A stretch of DNA of 64,000 nucleotides from an uncultured Blautia sp. GTDB taxonomy: Bacteria > Bacillota > Clostridia > Lachnospirales > Lachnospiraceae. Positions 50,067 through 59,045 of the stretch are shown piece after piece; positions within the stretch are counted from its first letter, which is position 1; each line of letters begins with the position of its first letter. The stretch covers positions 186,001-250,000 of the forward strand of contig NZ_CANTKB010000001.1 of the NCBI RefSeq assembly GCF_947654165.1, given 5' to 3'. Made by a program: the position numbers and the translations under genes. The notes beneath the pieces were generated by a model. That model was not told the origin of the DNA. It did not search any database and saw only the letters and a list, made by a program, of their open reading frames with translations.

Positions 50067-50888
50067 TTAGTTCTCTGTTTCCAATGACGCTGCCTGCAGA
50101 AGAGCTCTCTTGACTAATACCTTTACCAGAAGGCTTCTGTATTCTTTAGATGCTCTCATATTGCTGCCTGTAGGTACCTGACTCTGCACATACAGGGCAA
50201 ATTTTTCTGCTGCTGCTTCCTGTTCTTCTCCTGACAGTGCAAGGAAATTTTCTAAAATCCCCTCCTGATCACGGATGATCCTGGCTCTTGACGGACATGC
50301 ACCAAGAACCGCCTTGCACACATTCTCCGGTGAAATAGAAACTCCACATGCCAGTACCGGAAAATCTGTTTTGCTGTTTCTCTGACTCAAATAAACAGTT
50401 TTTAACGGCTGTTTTTTCACGATCACACGCACTAAAATATCACGATTCGGTTTGCTTGCTGCAAATTCTTCCATGGAAATGATTCCGCCTTTGTATAATT
50501 CCACGTAAGAATCCATTGCAAGAAACATAGTCAGTACATCTGAAAATCCGAATCTGCCAAAAATGCTGCCGCCCACGGTAGCACTGTTTCGAAACTGCAC
50601 TCCCACAATATGACGAAGGCTTTCTTTCACTGCACCATGAGTATACGCATCCAGTCCCCTGTCCGTCTCCAGGATTCTAAGAGATGTCATGGCACCGATT
50701 CGGAATTCTTCTCCTGTCTCTTCTATGGTGTCAAGACCTAATCCTGACAGATCAATGGCTGTACTTACCATTCTGTTTCCCATTTTCAGCCATACCATAC
50801 CGCCCAATACGCAGGCACTCTTCTTCTGGTTTAGTTCATAGGCTTCTTCCAGGTCTTTCACCTTTCTGTATTCTTTGATTTTTAACAT
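50067..50888 (-). CDS. xdhB: Molybdenum hydroxylase FAD-binding subunit
   Basis: A 273-residue subunit with a FAD-binding domain typical of the family: ACVLGGMVWLKMGNRM, then FRNSATVGGSIFGRFGFSDVLTM, and a C-terminal CO-dehydrogenase-flavoprotein domain. The start was moved to 50888 (MLKIKEYRKVKDL) with AGAGGAAAAG upstream. It is the first gene of the xdhB-xdhC-xdhA run, and its leader carries an intrinsic terminator. Confidence 0.94.
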   Translation of the reverse strand: MLKIKEYRKVKDLEEAYELNQKKSACVLGGMVWLKMGNRMVSTAIDLSGLGLDTIEETGEEFRIGAMTSLRILETDRGLDAYTHGAVKESLRHIVGVQFRNSATVGGSIFGRFGFSDVLTMFLAMDSYVELYKGGIISMEEFAASKPNRDILVRVIVKKQPLKTVYLSQRNSKTDFPVLACGVSISPENVCKAVLGACPSRARIIRDQEGILENFLALSGEEQEAAAEKFALYVQSQVPTGSNMRASKEYRSLLVKVLVKRALLQAASLETEN

Positions 50889-50918
50889 TTCTTTTCCTCT
50901 TAACTTTCTGAATAACTG

Positions 50919-50945
50919 CGAAAAAAGCACTGCTTATGCAGTGCT
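50919..50945 (-). terminator. Terminator in the leader of the xdh operon (attenuator candidate)
   Basis: A perfect 8-bp stem AGCACTGC (50926-50933) / GCAGTGCT (50938-50945). On the minus strand it is followed at once by TTTTTT, and it lies between the presumed promoter and the xdhB ATG (50888). There is no minus-strand gene upstream for it to end, since the next gene is the divergent MATE exporter. Confidence 0.75.
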
Positions 50946-50962
50946 CCTATGTTGTTTTTCTT

Positions 50963-50992
50963 TATTCAGTATATCATACACATTTTAAGAGA
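50963..50992 (-). promoter_or_regulatory. Presumed promoter of the xdh operon
   Basis: On the minus strand: TTGCTT, an 18-bp spacer and TATACT (about 50968-50973). Transcription would start some 20 bases before the terminator hairpin. Confidence 0.45.
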
Positions 50993-51097
50993 AGCAAGCT
51001 TTTTCTCTTTCCTTTTCTCTAAATCTGTATTAGAATCTAATTGTTTAAAGGTATTTTTTCATACCGTAATACATAGGAAGGAGATAAGACATAAATC

Positions 51098-52468
51098 ATG
51101 AAACAATCAACAGATTTAGGAAAGGACAAAGTGCCCCTTCTTGTTCTGAAACTGGCAGTTCCTTCCATGATCGCCCAATTTGTCACTGTTTTATACAGTA
51201 TCATTGACCGTATGTTTATCGGAAACATTCAGAATATCGGAGATATTGCTCTGGCAGGAGTAGGGGTCTGCGGTCCTATTGTGACTCTGCTCACCTCCTT
51301 TGGCACTTTGATCGGACTTGGCGGTTCAATTCTCATGGCTATGCGTATGGGAGCCGGATTAAAAAAAGAGGCTGAATCCATTCTGGCACACAGTTTTGCT
51401 TTGCTGGTAATATTCTCAGGTCTATTGACCTTGATTTTTATGTTGAGTAAAAATCATCTTCTGAACTGGTTTGGTGCAAGCCCCATGACTTTTCCCTATG
51501 CTAACACCTATATGACCATTTATACCGCAGGTACTTTTTTTGCACTCATGGCCATTGGTCTGAATTATTTCATCACCTGTCAGGGATTTCCCGCAGTGGG
51601 AATGTTCACAGTCCTTATTGGTGCCCTGACCAATATTGTACTGGATCCTGTTTTTATTTTCCTGCTGGACATGGGAGTCGCAGGAGCTGCCTGGGCTACG
51701 GTAATTGCACAGTTTGCATCCTGTGCTTTTGCTTTCTGCTTCCTGATCGGAAAGAAAGTTCCCATTAAGATCATCCGCCTGAAGAAAGAAATGTTTTCCA
51801 AAAACATCACCGCACGAATCATCAGTCTTGGTCTTTCCCCTTTTCTGATCCTGGCAACAGACAGCGTTATCATCATTGTAATGAACACTGTGCTTCAGAA
51901 ATACGGCGGACCGAAAGAAGGAGACCTGCTCATCACCTGTGCCACCATTGTCCAAAGCTACATGATGCTGATCACAGGCCCTATGCTTGGTATCTCCAGC
52001 GGAACTCAGGCAATCCTCAGTTACAATTATGGTGCTAAAGAGACAAAGCGTGTCAGAAAAGCGGAAAAATATATCCTGATTCTATGCCTTTGTTTTACAT
52101 CATTTATGTTCATTTTGTCCAGGATCGTGCCGGAATATTTTATCCGCATCTTTACCAGGGAACCGGAGCTTACGGATTTGTGTGTCTGGGGAATCCATAT
52201 TTTTACCTTAATGATCATTCCGTTAAGCTTCCAATACGTCTTTGTAGATGGCTTCACGGCCCTTGGAAGAAGCAAAACTGCTTTGTTCCTCTCCATGTTC
52301 CGAAAAGGAGATTACATGCTGTTTACCATTTTACTGCCTGCCTTTTTCGGTGCAAGAAGTGCTTTTTATGCACAGCCTCTGGCAGATGGAATTGCTGCCA
52401 CAATGTCCATTATTGCATTCTTACTTGTCTTTAACAAACATTTACGGAAACAGGAGGTCTCCCTATGA
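51098..52468 (+). CDS. MATE-family multidrug / cation efflux transporter
   Basis: A 456-residue, 12-helix protein with two homologous MatE halves: LAVPSMIAQFVTVLYSIIDR at the start and ISLGLSPFLILATDSVIIIV at about residue 235. AAGGAGAT precedes the ATG. Its stop overlaps the start of the SH3 lipoprotein gene by 4 bp. The substrate is unknown. Confidence 0.95.
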   Translation: MKQSTDLGKDKVPLLVLKLAVPSMIAQFVTVLYSIIDRMFIGNIQNIGDIALAGVGVCGPIVTLLTSFGTLIGLGGSILMAMRMGAGLKKEAESILAHSFALLVIFSGLLTLIFMLSKNHLLNWFGASPMTFPYANTYMTIYTAGTFFALMAIGLNYFITCQGFPAVGMFTVLIGALTNIVLDPVFIFLLDMGVAGAAWATVIAQFASCAFAFCFLIGKKVPIKIIRLKKEMFSKNITARIISLGLSPFLILATDSVIIIVMNTVLQKYGGPKEGDLLITCATIVQSYMMLITGPMLGISSGTQAILSYNYGAKETKRVRKAEKYILILCLCFTSFMFILSRIVPEYFIRIFTREPELTDLCVWGIHIFTLMIIPLSFQYVFVDGFTALGRSKTALFLSMFRKGDYMLFTILLPAFFGARSAFYAQPLADGIAATMSIIAFLLVFNKHLRKQEVSL

Positions 52469-53115
52469 AAAAAACATTCACCATGCTTATCAAAACCGTT
52501 TTTCTCACTGCTCTTTTGACCTTATCAGGTTGTGGGGAAGAAGAACAGGCAAAAGCAGAAGAAGCGGAACTGGATGCAGTCTCCGCATCTTTAAACGGTA
52601 CTCTTGTCCACTATACCGGCTCTCAGCTTTCACTGGAAACGGAAGAAGGAAAAACCCTGACGTTTGACAATTGTTCCCGTGCAGAGTTGGATCTAAAAAA
52701 TGGAATTGTTCCTGGAAATGAGGTTCTTCTGGTCTATGTAGGAGCTCTCAATGATACGGATACCAGCAAAGTCCGTATTCGGAAAATCATTGTAGAAGAT
52801 GATAACACGGGATTGATTTCTACGGATGACGAAAGTACGGTCAGCGGATCTGCCGCATCCGGTGCTGTCTATTCTGACGCAGGATATGACGAACCGGAAA
52901 GCGGTGTTTCCGTAGAAAAAACCCATGGTACCGGTTATATTACCGGAGGTGTCAATGTCCGTTCCGATGCCAAAAGCGGTTCTGAGATTCTGGGACATCT
53001 TGGTTCAGGAGATACGGTTACAGTCACAGGAATCTGCGAAAATGGATGGTACCGGATTGTATTTGAAGAAAGAACTGCATATATCTGGAAAGATTATATT
53101 TCTTATAAGCAATAA
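52465..53115 (+). CDS. SH3b-domain lipoprotein
   Basis: A 216-residue protein with a lipoprotein signal (TLSGC, Cys at about residue 23), a small beta domain (about 40-115), a Ser/Ala-rich linker and a bacterial SH3 domain at the C-terminus (VNVRSDAKSGSEILGHLG ... GWYRIVFEERTAYIWKDYI). SH3b domains usually bind the cell wall. It is translationally coupled to the MATE gene. The role in that context is not clear. Confidence 0.88.
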   Translation: MKKTFTMLIKTVFLTALLTLSGCGEEEQAKAEEAELDAVSASLNGTLVHYTGSQLSLETEEGKTLTFDNCSRAELDLKNGIVPGNEVLLVYVGALNDTDTSKVRIRKIIVEDDNTGLISTDDESTVSGSAASGAVYSDAGYDEPESGVSVEKTHGTGYITGGVNVRSDAKSGSEILGHLGSGDTVTVTGICENGWYRIVFEERTAYIWKDYISYKQ

Positions 53116-53142
53116 TTACCCAAACAGAAAGGAGAATGTATT

Positions 53143-54720
53143 ATGTTGAGAAACACCTTCAAAAACCCTCTGTTGTCAGGATTCTATCCTGACCCGTCAA
53201 TCTGCAGAGTAGGGGAAGATTATTATATGGTCACTTCCTCTTTTGTTTATTACCCTGGCCTTCCTATCTTTCACAGCCGTGACTTGACTCACTGGGAACA
53301 GATTGGACATGGAATCCACCGGCCAGATCAGCTTGATTATAAAAACTGTGAAACATCCCTCGGGCTGTGGGCTCCTACCATCAGGTATCATAATGGAACC
53401 TTTTATATTATCAACACATTTGTATCCGAAGGAAGAGAAGCAAGGAGAGATAACTATATCATTACAGCAAAAGAACCTTCCGGTCCATGGAGCGATCCCA
53501 TCTTCATCGAAGGTGCTGACGGCATTGATTCCAGCCTCTTTTTTGATGATGACGGCTCCATATGGTATGCCGGAAACTACATCAGTGATGAACAGCTCTA
53601 TGAAGGGCATCACGGCATCTACCTCAATCAGTTAAACCCTGACACCTTTCAATTTGAAGGACCTCGATACATTATCTGGGACGGCAAAAAGACCTACAGC
53701 CGCTGGATAGAAGCCCCTCATATCTACAAAAAAGACGGATGGTATTATCTGATGGTTGCAGAAGGCGGTACTTTTATCAATCACAGCGTACAGATTGCAA
53801 GATGCCGCACAATCCATGGTGATTACGAAATATGCCCAAGAAACCCTCTGCTTTCACACCGGCATCTGCCTGTCCTAAATCCAATTTCTGTAACAGGACA
53901 TGCCGATATTACGGATACACAAAATGGAGAGTGGTGGATGGTTCTTCTGGCTGTCCGGCCTTATTGTGGAGGGCATTATAATCTTGGCAGAGAAACCTTT
54001 ATGGTTCCTATGGTTTGGGCAGAAGATGGATGGCCAATGATAGATAATGAAAATGGTATGGTCAATGAGGAAGAACGTCTTCCAAATCTTCCAAAAACTG
54101 TTTATCCTCCTATACCTGAAAATGATAATTTTGAATCTTCTTCCCTGCAGATGCAATGGAACACCATTCATCCGCCTTTAGACATGTTCTACAGCCTCAC
54201 AGAACGTCCAGGATATCTCCGTTTGCAGTTACGTCCGGAAGTCATGGAAGAAATCTGTACACCTTCCTTTGTGGGAAGAAGACAATGCCACAAAGATTTT
54301 TTTGCCAGAACTTCCATGGAATTTCTGCCTTCCACCCCTTATGAAGAGGCAGGCATCGCATTAGTACAGGATGACCGTTTTCATTATTTAATGACTGTAC
54401 GTGAAAAAGAAGCAATGTTGTTTCTCCAGTTGTGGAAAACAGAACATGGTAACAGAATCCTGCTTCAGGAAAAAGCTCTGAAGAATCGCAAAAATAAAAT
54501 ATATTTAAGTGTACAGGGTCATACGGAATCCTACAACTTTTACTATGGTTACGAAGAGCAGGAATGCATATTCTTTGCAGAAAATGTGGATGGCACTTTA
54601 CTAAGCTCCGTAATAAACGAAGGTTTCACCGGAACGTATATTGGAATGTACGCAAGCTCCAATCATACCGATTCCTCTAACCATGCTGATTTCGACTGGT
54701 TCAACTACCAGGGTATATAA
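53143..54720 (+). CDS. Glycoside hydrolase family 43 (beta-xylosidase / arabinofuranosidase type), second copy
   Basis: A 525-residue protein with the same layout as the GH43 at 31988: Asp in GFYPDPSICRV, Asp in GIDSSLFFDDD, Glu in IEAPHIYKKDG, then a C-terminal jelly-roll (about 330-520). It has no signal peptide; AAAGGAG precedes the ATG. It starts 27 bp after the SH3 lipoprotein gene and is convergent with GH3. It probably removes xylose or arabinose from imported xylo-oligosaccharides. Confidence 0.94.
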   Translation: MLRNTFKNPLLSGFYPDPSICRVGEDYYMVTSSFVYYPGLPIFHSRDLTHWEQIGHGIHRPDQLDYKNCETSLGLWAPTIRYHNGTFYIINTFVSEGREARRDNYIITAKEPSGPWSDPIFIEGADGIDSSLFFDDDGSIWYAGNYISDEQLYEGHHGIYLNQLNPDTFQFEGPRYIIWDGKKTYSRWIEAPHIYKKDGWYYLMVAEGGTFINHSVQIARCRTIHGDYEICPRNPLLSHRHLPVLNPISVTGHADITDTQNGEWWMVLLAVRPYCGGHYNLGRETFMVPMVWAEDGWPMIDNENGMVNEEERLPNLPKTVYPPIPENDNFESSSLQMQWNTIHPPLDMFYSLTERPGYLRLQLRPEVMEEICTPSFVGRRQCHKDFFARTSMEFLPSTPYEEAGIALVQDDRFHYLMTVREKEAMLFLQLWKTEHGNRILLQEKALKNRKNKIYLSVQGHTESYNFYYGYEEQECIFFAENVDGTLLSSVINEGFTGTYIGMYASSNHTDSSNHADFDWFNYQGI

Positions 54721-54723
54721 GTA

Positions 54724-54771
54724 AAAAGTATCCTGCAAACAGCTTTTATCCACTGTTTGCAGGATACTTTT
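54724..54771. terminator. Bidirectional terminator between gh43 and gh3
   Basis: A long near-perfect stem: AAAAGTATCCTGCAAACAG (54724-54742) with its complement at 54753-54771. T-runs stand on both sides. Confidence 0.93.
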
Positions 54772-56887
54772 ATAATTCAATCTGGACTTCTACCGGTTTT
54801 TTTCCGCTCAAAGATTTGCTTCTTTCGTCCGGCTGTGAAACACCGGCAAACACTTTAAATTTCCTGCTATCCACATAACGGTTTCCGGATTCATCCACTA
54901 TTTTCATAGCTTTTGACGGTATTGTAAAATGAATTGTTTTACTTTCATTCTGTTTCATCTGTACTCTCTGAAATCCGCAAAGACTGTGGTTCTTCACTGC
55001 CCATGCAGACTCCATATCTTTTATATAAATCTGCACAACATCCTCTGTGTCTCTTCCTTTATTTTCAACTTTCACTTCCAATTCAATATCTGAATCCTCT
55101 GTCACTTTGCTGATTACTTTTACCTCTGTAACCTGAACATCTCCATAGGTCAGTCCATATCCAAACGGATATAAAGGCTCTTTTTCAATATACCGGTATG
55201 TACGGTTTCTCATAGAATAGTCTGTAAACTCCGGCATATCTTCCAAATCTTTGTAGAATGTTACAGGAAGCTTTCCTGATGGAGAAACTTTTCCAAACAG
55301 CAAGTCTGCCACTGCTTTTCCTCCTCTTGCCCCTGGATACCAGGCCTGAAGGATTCCGTTACAATGCTGCTCTGCATAATTCAGGTCAATGGCACTTCCA
55401 GCCATCAATACCACAATCGTAGGTTTACCAACTGCCGTTACCTTTTCGATTAATTCTTCCTGTGCTTTTGGAAGGTGAAGGTCTTTCTTATCACCGGATG
55501 CGTCGCTGTTTCCGGTATCACCTTCTTCCCCCTCCAGGGTTTCGTCCAGCCCTACACAGACAATTACCACGTCGCTGTGTTCAGCTGTGATTACTGCTTC
55601 TGAAATCCTGTCCTGATTCCATGCAAGGTTCTCTACTTTATCCCTGGAAAGATGACAGCCTTCTGAATACAGCACGCGTACATCTTCCCCTGCTTCATCC
55701 TGAATTCCTTCCAAAAGTGTAATATATCTGGAAGAAGTTCCATGATAGTTTCCAATCAATGCAGCACGGCTGTTTGCATTTGGCCCTACAACTCCAATGG
55801 TTTTTAATTTTTCTTTGTTTAAGGGCAAAACACCATCATTTTTCAGCAAGACACAGCTTTTGTGAGCCATCTCGACAGCCGCTTCTATATGTTCTTTGCA
55901 CTCAACTGCTTCATAAGGAATCTCATCATATTCTGACCCATCAAACAATCCAAGCAGATATCTGGTTGTAAACAGCCTCTCTGCAGCCACCGTGATTTCT
56001 TCCTCTGAAATTAGTCCTTCTTCCACTGCTGCCATGAGATGCAGGTATGTATTTCCACAGTTTACGTCACAGCCTTTCTTTAATGCCAGTGCTGCAGATT
56101 CTCTGGCATTTTTGGTCACCTTATGATTTTCATGGAAATCCTTAATCGCCCAGCAATCGGAAACGTAGTGCCCGTCAAAATTCCATTTTCCTCGCAACAC
56201 CTCTTCCATAAGGTAATGATGCCCGCAGCACGGCTCTCCGTTTGTTCTGTTATAAGCTCCCATAACAGCTTCTACGTCTGCCTCTGTCACCAATGCCTCA
56301 AATGCCGGGAGATATGTCTCCCACATATCTTTCAAAGTTGCCCTTGCATCAAACTCATGACGAATTGCCTCTGGTCCACTATGTACAGCAAAATGCTTGG
56401 CACATGCTGCTGCCTTCATCACAGGCCCATCACCCTGAAGTCCTTCTACAAAACGTACACCCAGGCGAGAGCTCAGATATGGATCTTCTCCATATGTTTC
56501 ATGGCCTCTTCCCCAGCGGGGATCACGGAAAATATTCACATTAGGTGACCAGAATGTCAGTCCTTTGTAAATATCTCTGTCATTGTGTTTTGAATATTCA
56601 TTATATTTTGCTCTGCCTTCCGTAGCAATAATATCTCCGACTTTCTGCATGGCGTCCTCATCAAAAGCTGCTGCCATACCAATTGCCTGGGGAAACATTG
56701 TTGCAACTCCTGCTCTTGCAACCCCATGCAGAGCTTCATTCCAATAATTGTAGGTAGGGATTCCAAGACGCTCCACCGGTGATGCATCATATTTTAACTG
56801 GGATGCTTTTTCCATCAATGTCATTTTTGATACAAGTTCCTTGGCTTTTTCCCTTGCCTTAGCCCTTTCATTTCTATAATTTTTCAT
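54770..56887 (-). CDS. Glycoside hydrolase family 3 (beta-xylosidase type)
   Basis: A 705-residue protein that starts with SPVERLGIPTYNYWNEALHG, a motif of the beta-xylosidase (Xyl3A) branch of GH3. It has RDPRWGRGHETYGEDPYL, KHFAVHSGPEAIRHEFDA, a nucleophile Asp in GHYVSDCWAIKDF, and a C-terminal fibronectin-III-like domain. It has no signal peptide. GGAGGG precedes the ATG. It most likely splits xylobiose and short xylo-oligomers in the cytosol, together with the GH43 opposite. Confidence 0.94.
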   Translation of the reverse strand: MKNYRNERAKAREKAKELVSKMTLMEKASQLKYDASPVERLGIPTYNYWNEALHGVARAGVATMFPQAIGMAAAFDEDAMQKVGDIIATEGRAKYNEYSKHNDRDIYKGLTFWSPNVNIFRDPRWGRGHETYGEDPYLSSRLGVRFVEGLQGDGPVMKAAACAKHFAVHSGPEAIRHEFDARATLKDMWETYLPAFEALVTEADVEAVMGAYNRTNGEPCCGHHYLMEEVLRGKWNFDGHYVSDCWAIKDFHENHKVTKNARESAALALKKGCDVNCGNTYLHLMAAVEEGLISEEEITVAAERLFTTRYLLGLFDGSEYDEIPYEAVECKEHIEAAVEMAHKSCVLLKNDGVLPLNKEKLKTIGVVGPNANSRAALIGNYHGTSSRYITLLEGIQDEAGEDVRVLYSEGCHLSRDKVENLAWNQDRISEAVITAEHSDVVIVCVGLDETLEGEEGDTGNSDASGDKKDLHLPKAQEELIEKVTAVGKPTIVVLMAGSAIDLNYAEQHCNGILQAWYPGARGGKAVADLLFGKVSPSGKLPVTFYKDLEDMPEFTDYSMRNRTYRYIEKEPLYPFGYGLTYGDVQVTEVKVISKVTEDSDIELEVKVENKGRDTEDVVQIYIKDMESAWAVKNHSLCGFQRVQMKQNESKTIHFTIPSKAMKIVDESGNRYVDSRKFKVFAGVSQPDERSKSLSGKKPVEVQIEL

Positions 56888-56996
56888 TGTAGCCCTCCAA
56901 ATTAATGTTTGTATATATATTTTACCATATCCGCTTTATTATTCTGCCTAATAATTGCTCTATTAGCAACAATTCTTGCCTTTTTTTAACAAAAAA

Positions 56997-57036
56997 GCTG
57001 TAGCCTATGCTAAAAATGCTTCGCATAATCTACAGC
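56997..57036 (-). terminator. Terminator of asnA
   Basis: A 14-base arm GCTGTAGCCTATGC (56997-57010) pairs with GCATAATCTACAGC (57023-57036) with one mismatch. On the minus strand TTTTTTG follows. Confidence 0.85.
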
Positions 57037-57047
57037 CTTCCCATTTA

Positions 57048-58055
57048 TTATAATATATCGATTCCTGCTTTCTGACAGGTTTCCAAGGTTTCTTCATCCC
57101 AGATAGATGCCTGCACTTCTCCCACGTGGGCTTTCCCTAGCAGAAGCATACAAGTTCTTGACTGTCCGATACCACCGCCTATTGTGAGAGGAAGTTTTCC
57201 TTCCAAAAGCATCTTATGAAAAGGAAGTTCTCTTCTATCATTGCATCCTGCTTTTGTAAGCTGTTCATCAAGAGATTTTTCATCCACACGAATTCCCATA
57301 GATGAAATCTCAAGTGCACATTGAAGCGGTTCATGCCAGAACAAAATATCGCAGTTCAGTTTCCAGTCATCATAGTCAGGAGCACGTCCATCATGCCTCT
57401 GTCCTGATGCAAGTATATCTCCAATCTGCATGATACATACTGTTTTATGTTCTTTGGTATAAAGATTCTCTCTTTCCTTCGGAGTTTTATCCGGATATAA
57501 ATCCTCTAACTCCTGGGATGTGATGAAAGTGACATCACGGCACAGTTCTGTATCCAGACTCTCATACTCATATTTCAACTCATCCAAGGCATTGCAGATG
57601 GCACCTACAATACGGTTCACAACAGACTGAAGATATTTCAGATTTCTCTCCTCTTTTGTGATTACCTTTTCCCAATCCCATTGATCCACATACACAGAAT
57701 GAAGATTGTCCAGTTCTTCGTCTCGGCGGATTGCGTTCATATCTGTCAAAAGTCCTTTTCCCACATAGAAATCATACCTATACAAAGCCATACGCTTCCA
57801 CTTAGCCAGAGAATGCACTACCTGCCCGTTGGTACCTGCATCCGGAATATCAAAAGTAACAGCCCGCTCCACACCGTTCAAATCGTCATTTAAACCAGAA
57901 GACGGATCTACGAATAAGGGTGCCGTCACTCTCTTTAATTTCAGAGCCATGCAGAGCTTCTTTTCCATAAGGTGTTTAATGGTTCCTATAGCTTCCTGTG
58001 TCTCGTAACGATTCAAACAGGAATAATACTGCTCCGGTATTATTACTCTTCCCAT
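57048..58055 (-). CDS. asnA: Aspartate-ammonia ligase (asparagine synthetase A)
   Basis: A 335-residue protein of normal AsnA length with LKLKRVTAPLFVDPSSGLND, AVTFDIPDAGTNGQVVHSLAKWKR, IRRDEELDNLHSVYVDQWDWE and GGGIGQSRTCMLLL, all class II aminoacyl-synthetase-fold motifs of this enzyme. It makes asparagine from aspartate, ammonia and ATP. It stands alone with its own RBS (AAAGGAGAGG) and terminator. Confidence 0.97.
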   Translation of the reverse strand: MGRVIIPEQYYSCLNRYETQEAIGTIKHLMEKKLCMALKLKRVTAPLFVDPSSGLNDDLNGVERAVTFDIPDAGTNGQVVHSLAKWKRMALYRYDFYVGKGLLTDMNAIRRDEELDNLHSVYVDQWDWEKVITKEERNLKYLQSVVNRIVGAICNALDELKYEYESLDTELCRDVTFITSQELEDLYPDKTPKERENLYTKEHKTVCIMQIGDILASGQRHDGRAPDYDDWKLNCDILFWHEPLQCALEISSMGIRVDEKSLDEQLTKAGCNDRRELPFHKMLLEGKLPLTIGGGIGQSRTCMLLLGKAHVGEVQASIWDEETLETCQKAGIDIL

Positions 58056-58143
58056 ATGTTCCTCTCCTTTAAAACTTTACATTCTTAAAATTCTGATTTC
58101 TATTGTATTACAAAACCCGCTGTATGTAAATAAGAACTTATTC

Positions 58144-58632
58144 TCAAATTTTAGTAACGTGCTCTACAATTTCAGCTTTCTTTTGTATTCCTGCTTCCGG
58201 ACCTAAATAAGACGTTTTTGTAATAGTCGGAAAAACCTGATGTCCGCAGCAGCGTTTCAGCCCATCTTCCCAGTATCTCAAAAGCCCATCCTTATTTGTC
58301 AGATAACTCCATTCTTCCCCATATGGACTTTCTTCTCCTTTTACAAAATCCCCGGTACTTAACCGATGGTTCTTTCGAAATCCCATTTTCTACATATATA
58401 TAAATATCCTCTTTATCCAGGCTCTTTTTATCTGAGGTCAGAATCTTTTTTTCATAAGATGGATATCCGGCATCTCCCCAGAAGCAGCATGCATCCCCAG
58501 CGTCTTTTCTACATCTTTTGCTACCTTCACAGCAATACGCCTGACTCCTTTCCCTTCTTCCTCAGGTACCAGAAAACTTAGTTCCTGATTTCTGGCAAAA
58601 AGAGCCACAGCAATGCTGCAGCCCTTTTTATT
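58144..58632 (-). pseudogene. Decayed remnant of a large carbohydrate enzyme, probably GH115
   Basis: Three pieces in different frames on the minus strand. The first (from 58632) reads SIAVALFARNQELSFLVP... and GVRRIAVKVAKDVEKTLG, then stops at RF-stop. The second continues as GYPSYEKKILTSDKK... to SVKYRGF. The third (about 58340-58144) reads YWEDGLKRCCGHQVFPTI...LGPEAG and stops. The order and wording (GVxRAAxxLAxDxExVxG; KxxxVKYRGFF; YWEDGxKRxxxHxVFPTIGMRG) fit the first 300 or so residues of GH115 alpha-glucuronidases. There are at least two frameshifts and internal deletions. The GH115 assignment is from memory of the family. Confidence 0.55.
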
Positions 58633-58643
58633 CTTAGCTTTTT

Positions 58644-59045
58644 TTAATATCCAAGTGTATCTTTTGTTTTTTCAAAGATTTCATTTGTCAGCTCTGTATA
58701 TTCCTGGCTTCCTTTGCCTTCACAGTCTTTCACGTAAGCATCCCAGTCTGCATCTAAATCTCTCTTGCCTGAAATAAATTCCAGAGCTGCAGTATTTACA
58801 TAATCCATCAGAGATACTTTAATCAGGTTCAGTTCCTCTTTTTCCATTTCGTCTGCCAGTACCGGTGGCATTAAGGTTGCTTTTTCTTTATTTGCATCTA
58901 TTCTCTCATTCCATTCTTTTTTTACATGATTTAACAAAGAATCCTTTTTATTCCTGACTTTCATTGGTTTTGGTTCTTTTGTTTTTGTCATGTCTTCACC
59001 ACTTTCTCTTTCATATTTTCCTTTTCCATAGTTAATAGATTGCAC
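58644..59045 (-). pseudogene. C-terminal remnant of a sugar-binding lipoprotein
   Basis: A 133-codon frame without signal peptide or good ribosome site, whose start lies inside the end of aguA. The part EEELNLIKVSLMDYVNTA... with ALEFISGKRDLDADWDAYVK and YTELTNEIFEKTKDTLGY is the typical C-terminal tail of family-1 solute-binding proteins for sugars. It is likely what is left of an importer gene after a deletion. It could in principle be expressed, but there is no sign that it folds alone. Confidence 0.6.

Noticed and set aside
56888..56985. A third copy of the TTGCC / ATGCAAAT element upstream of the second gh3
   Set aside because: GCAAT and GGCA words are present but the spacing differs; the match is no better than chance in AT-rich DNA.
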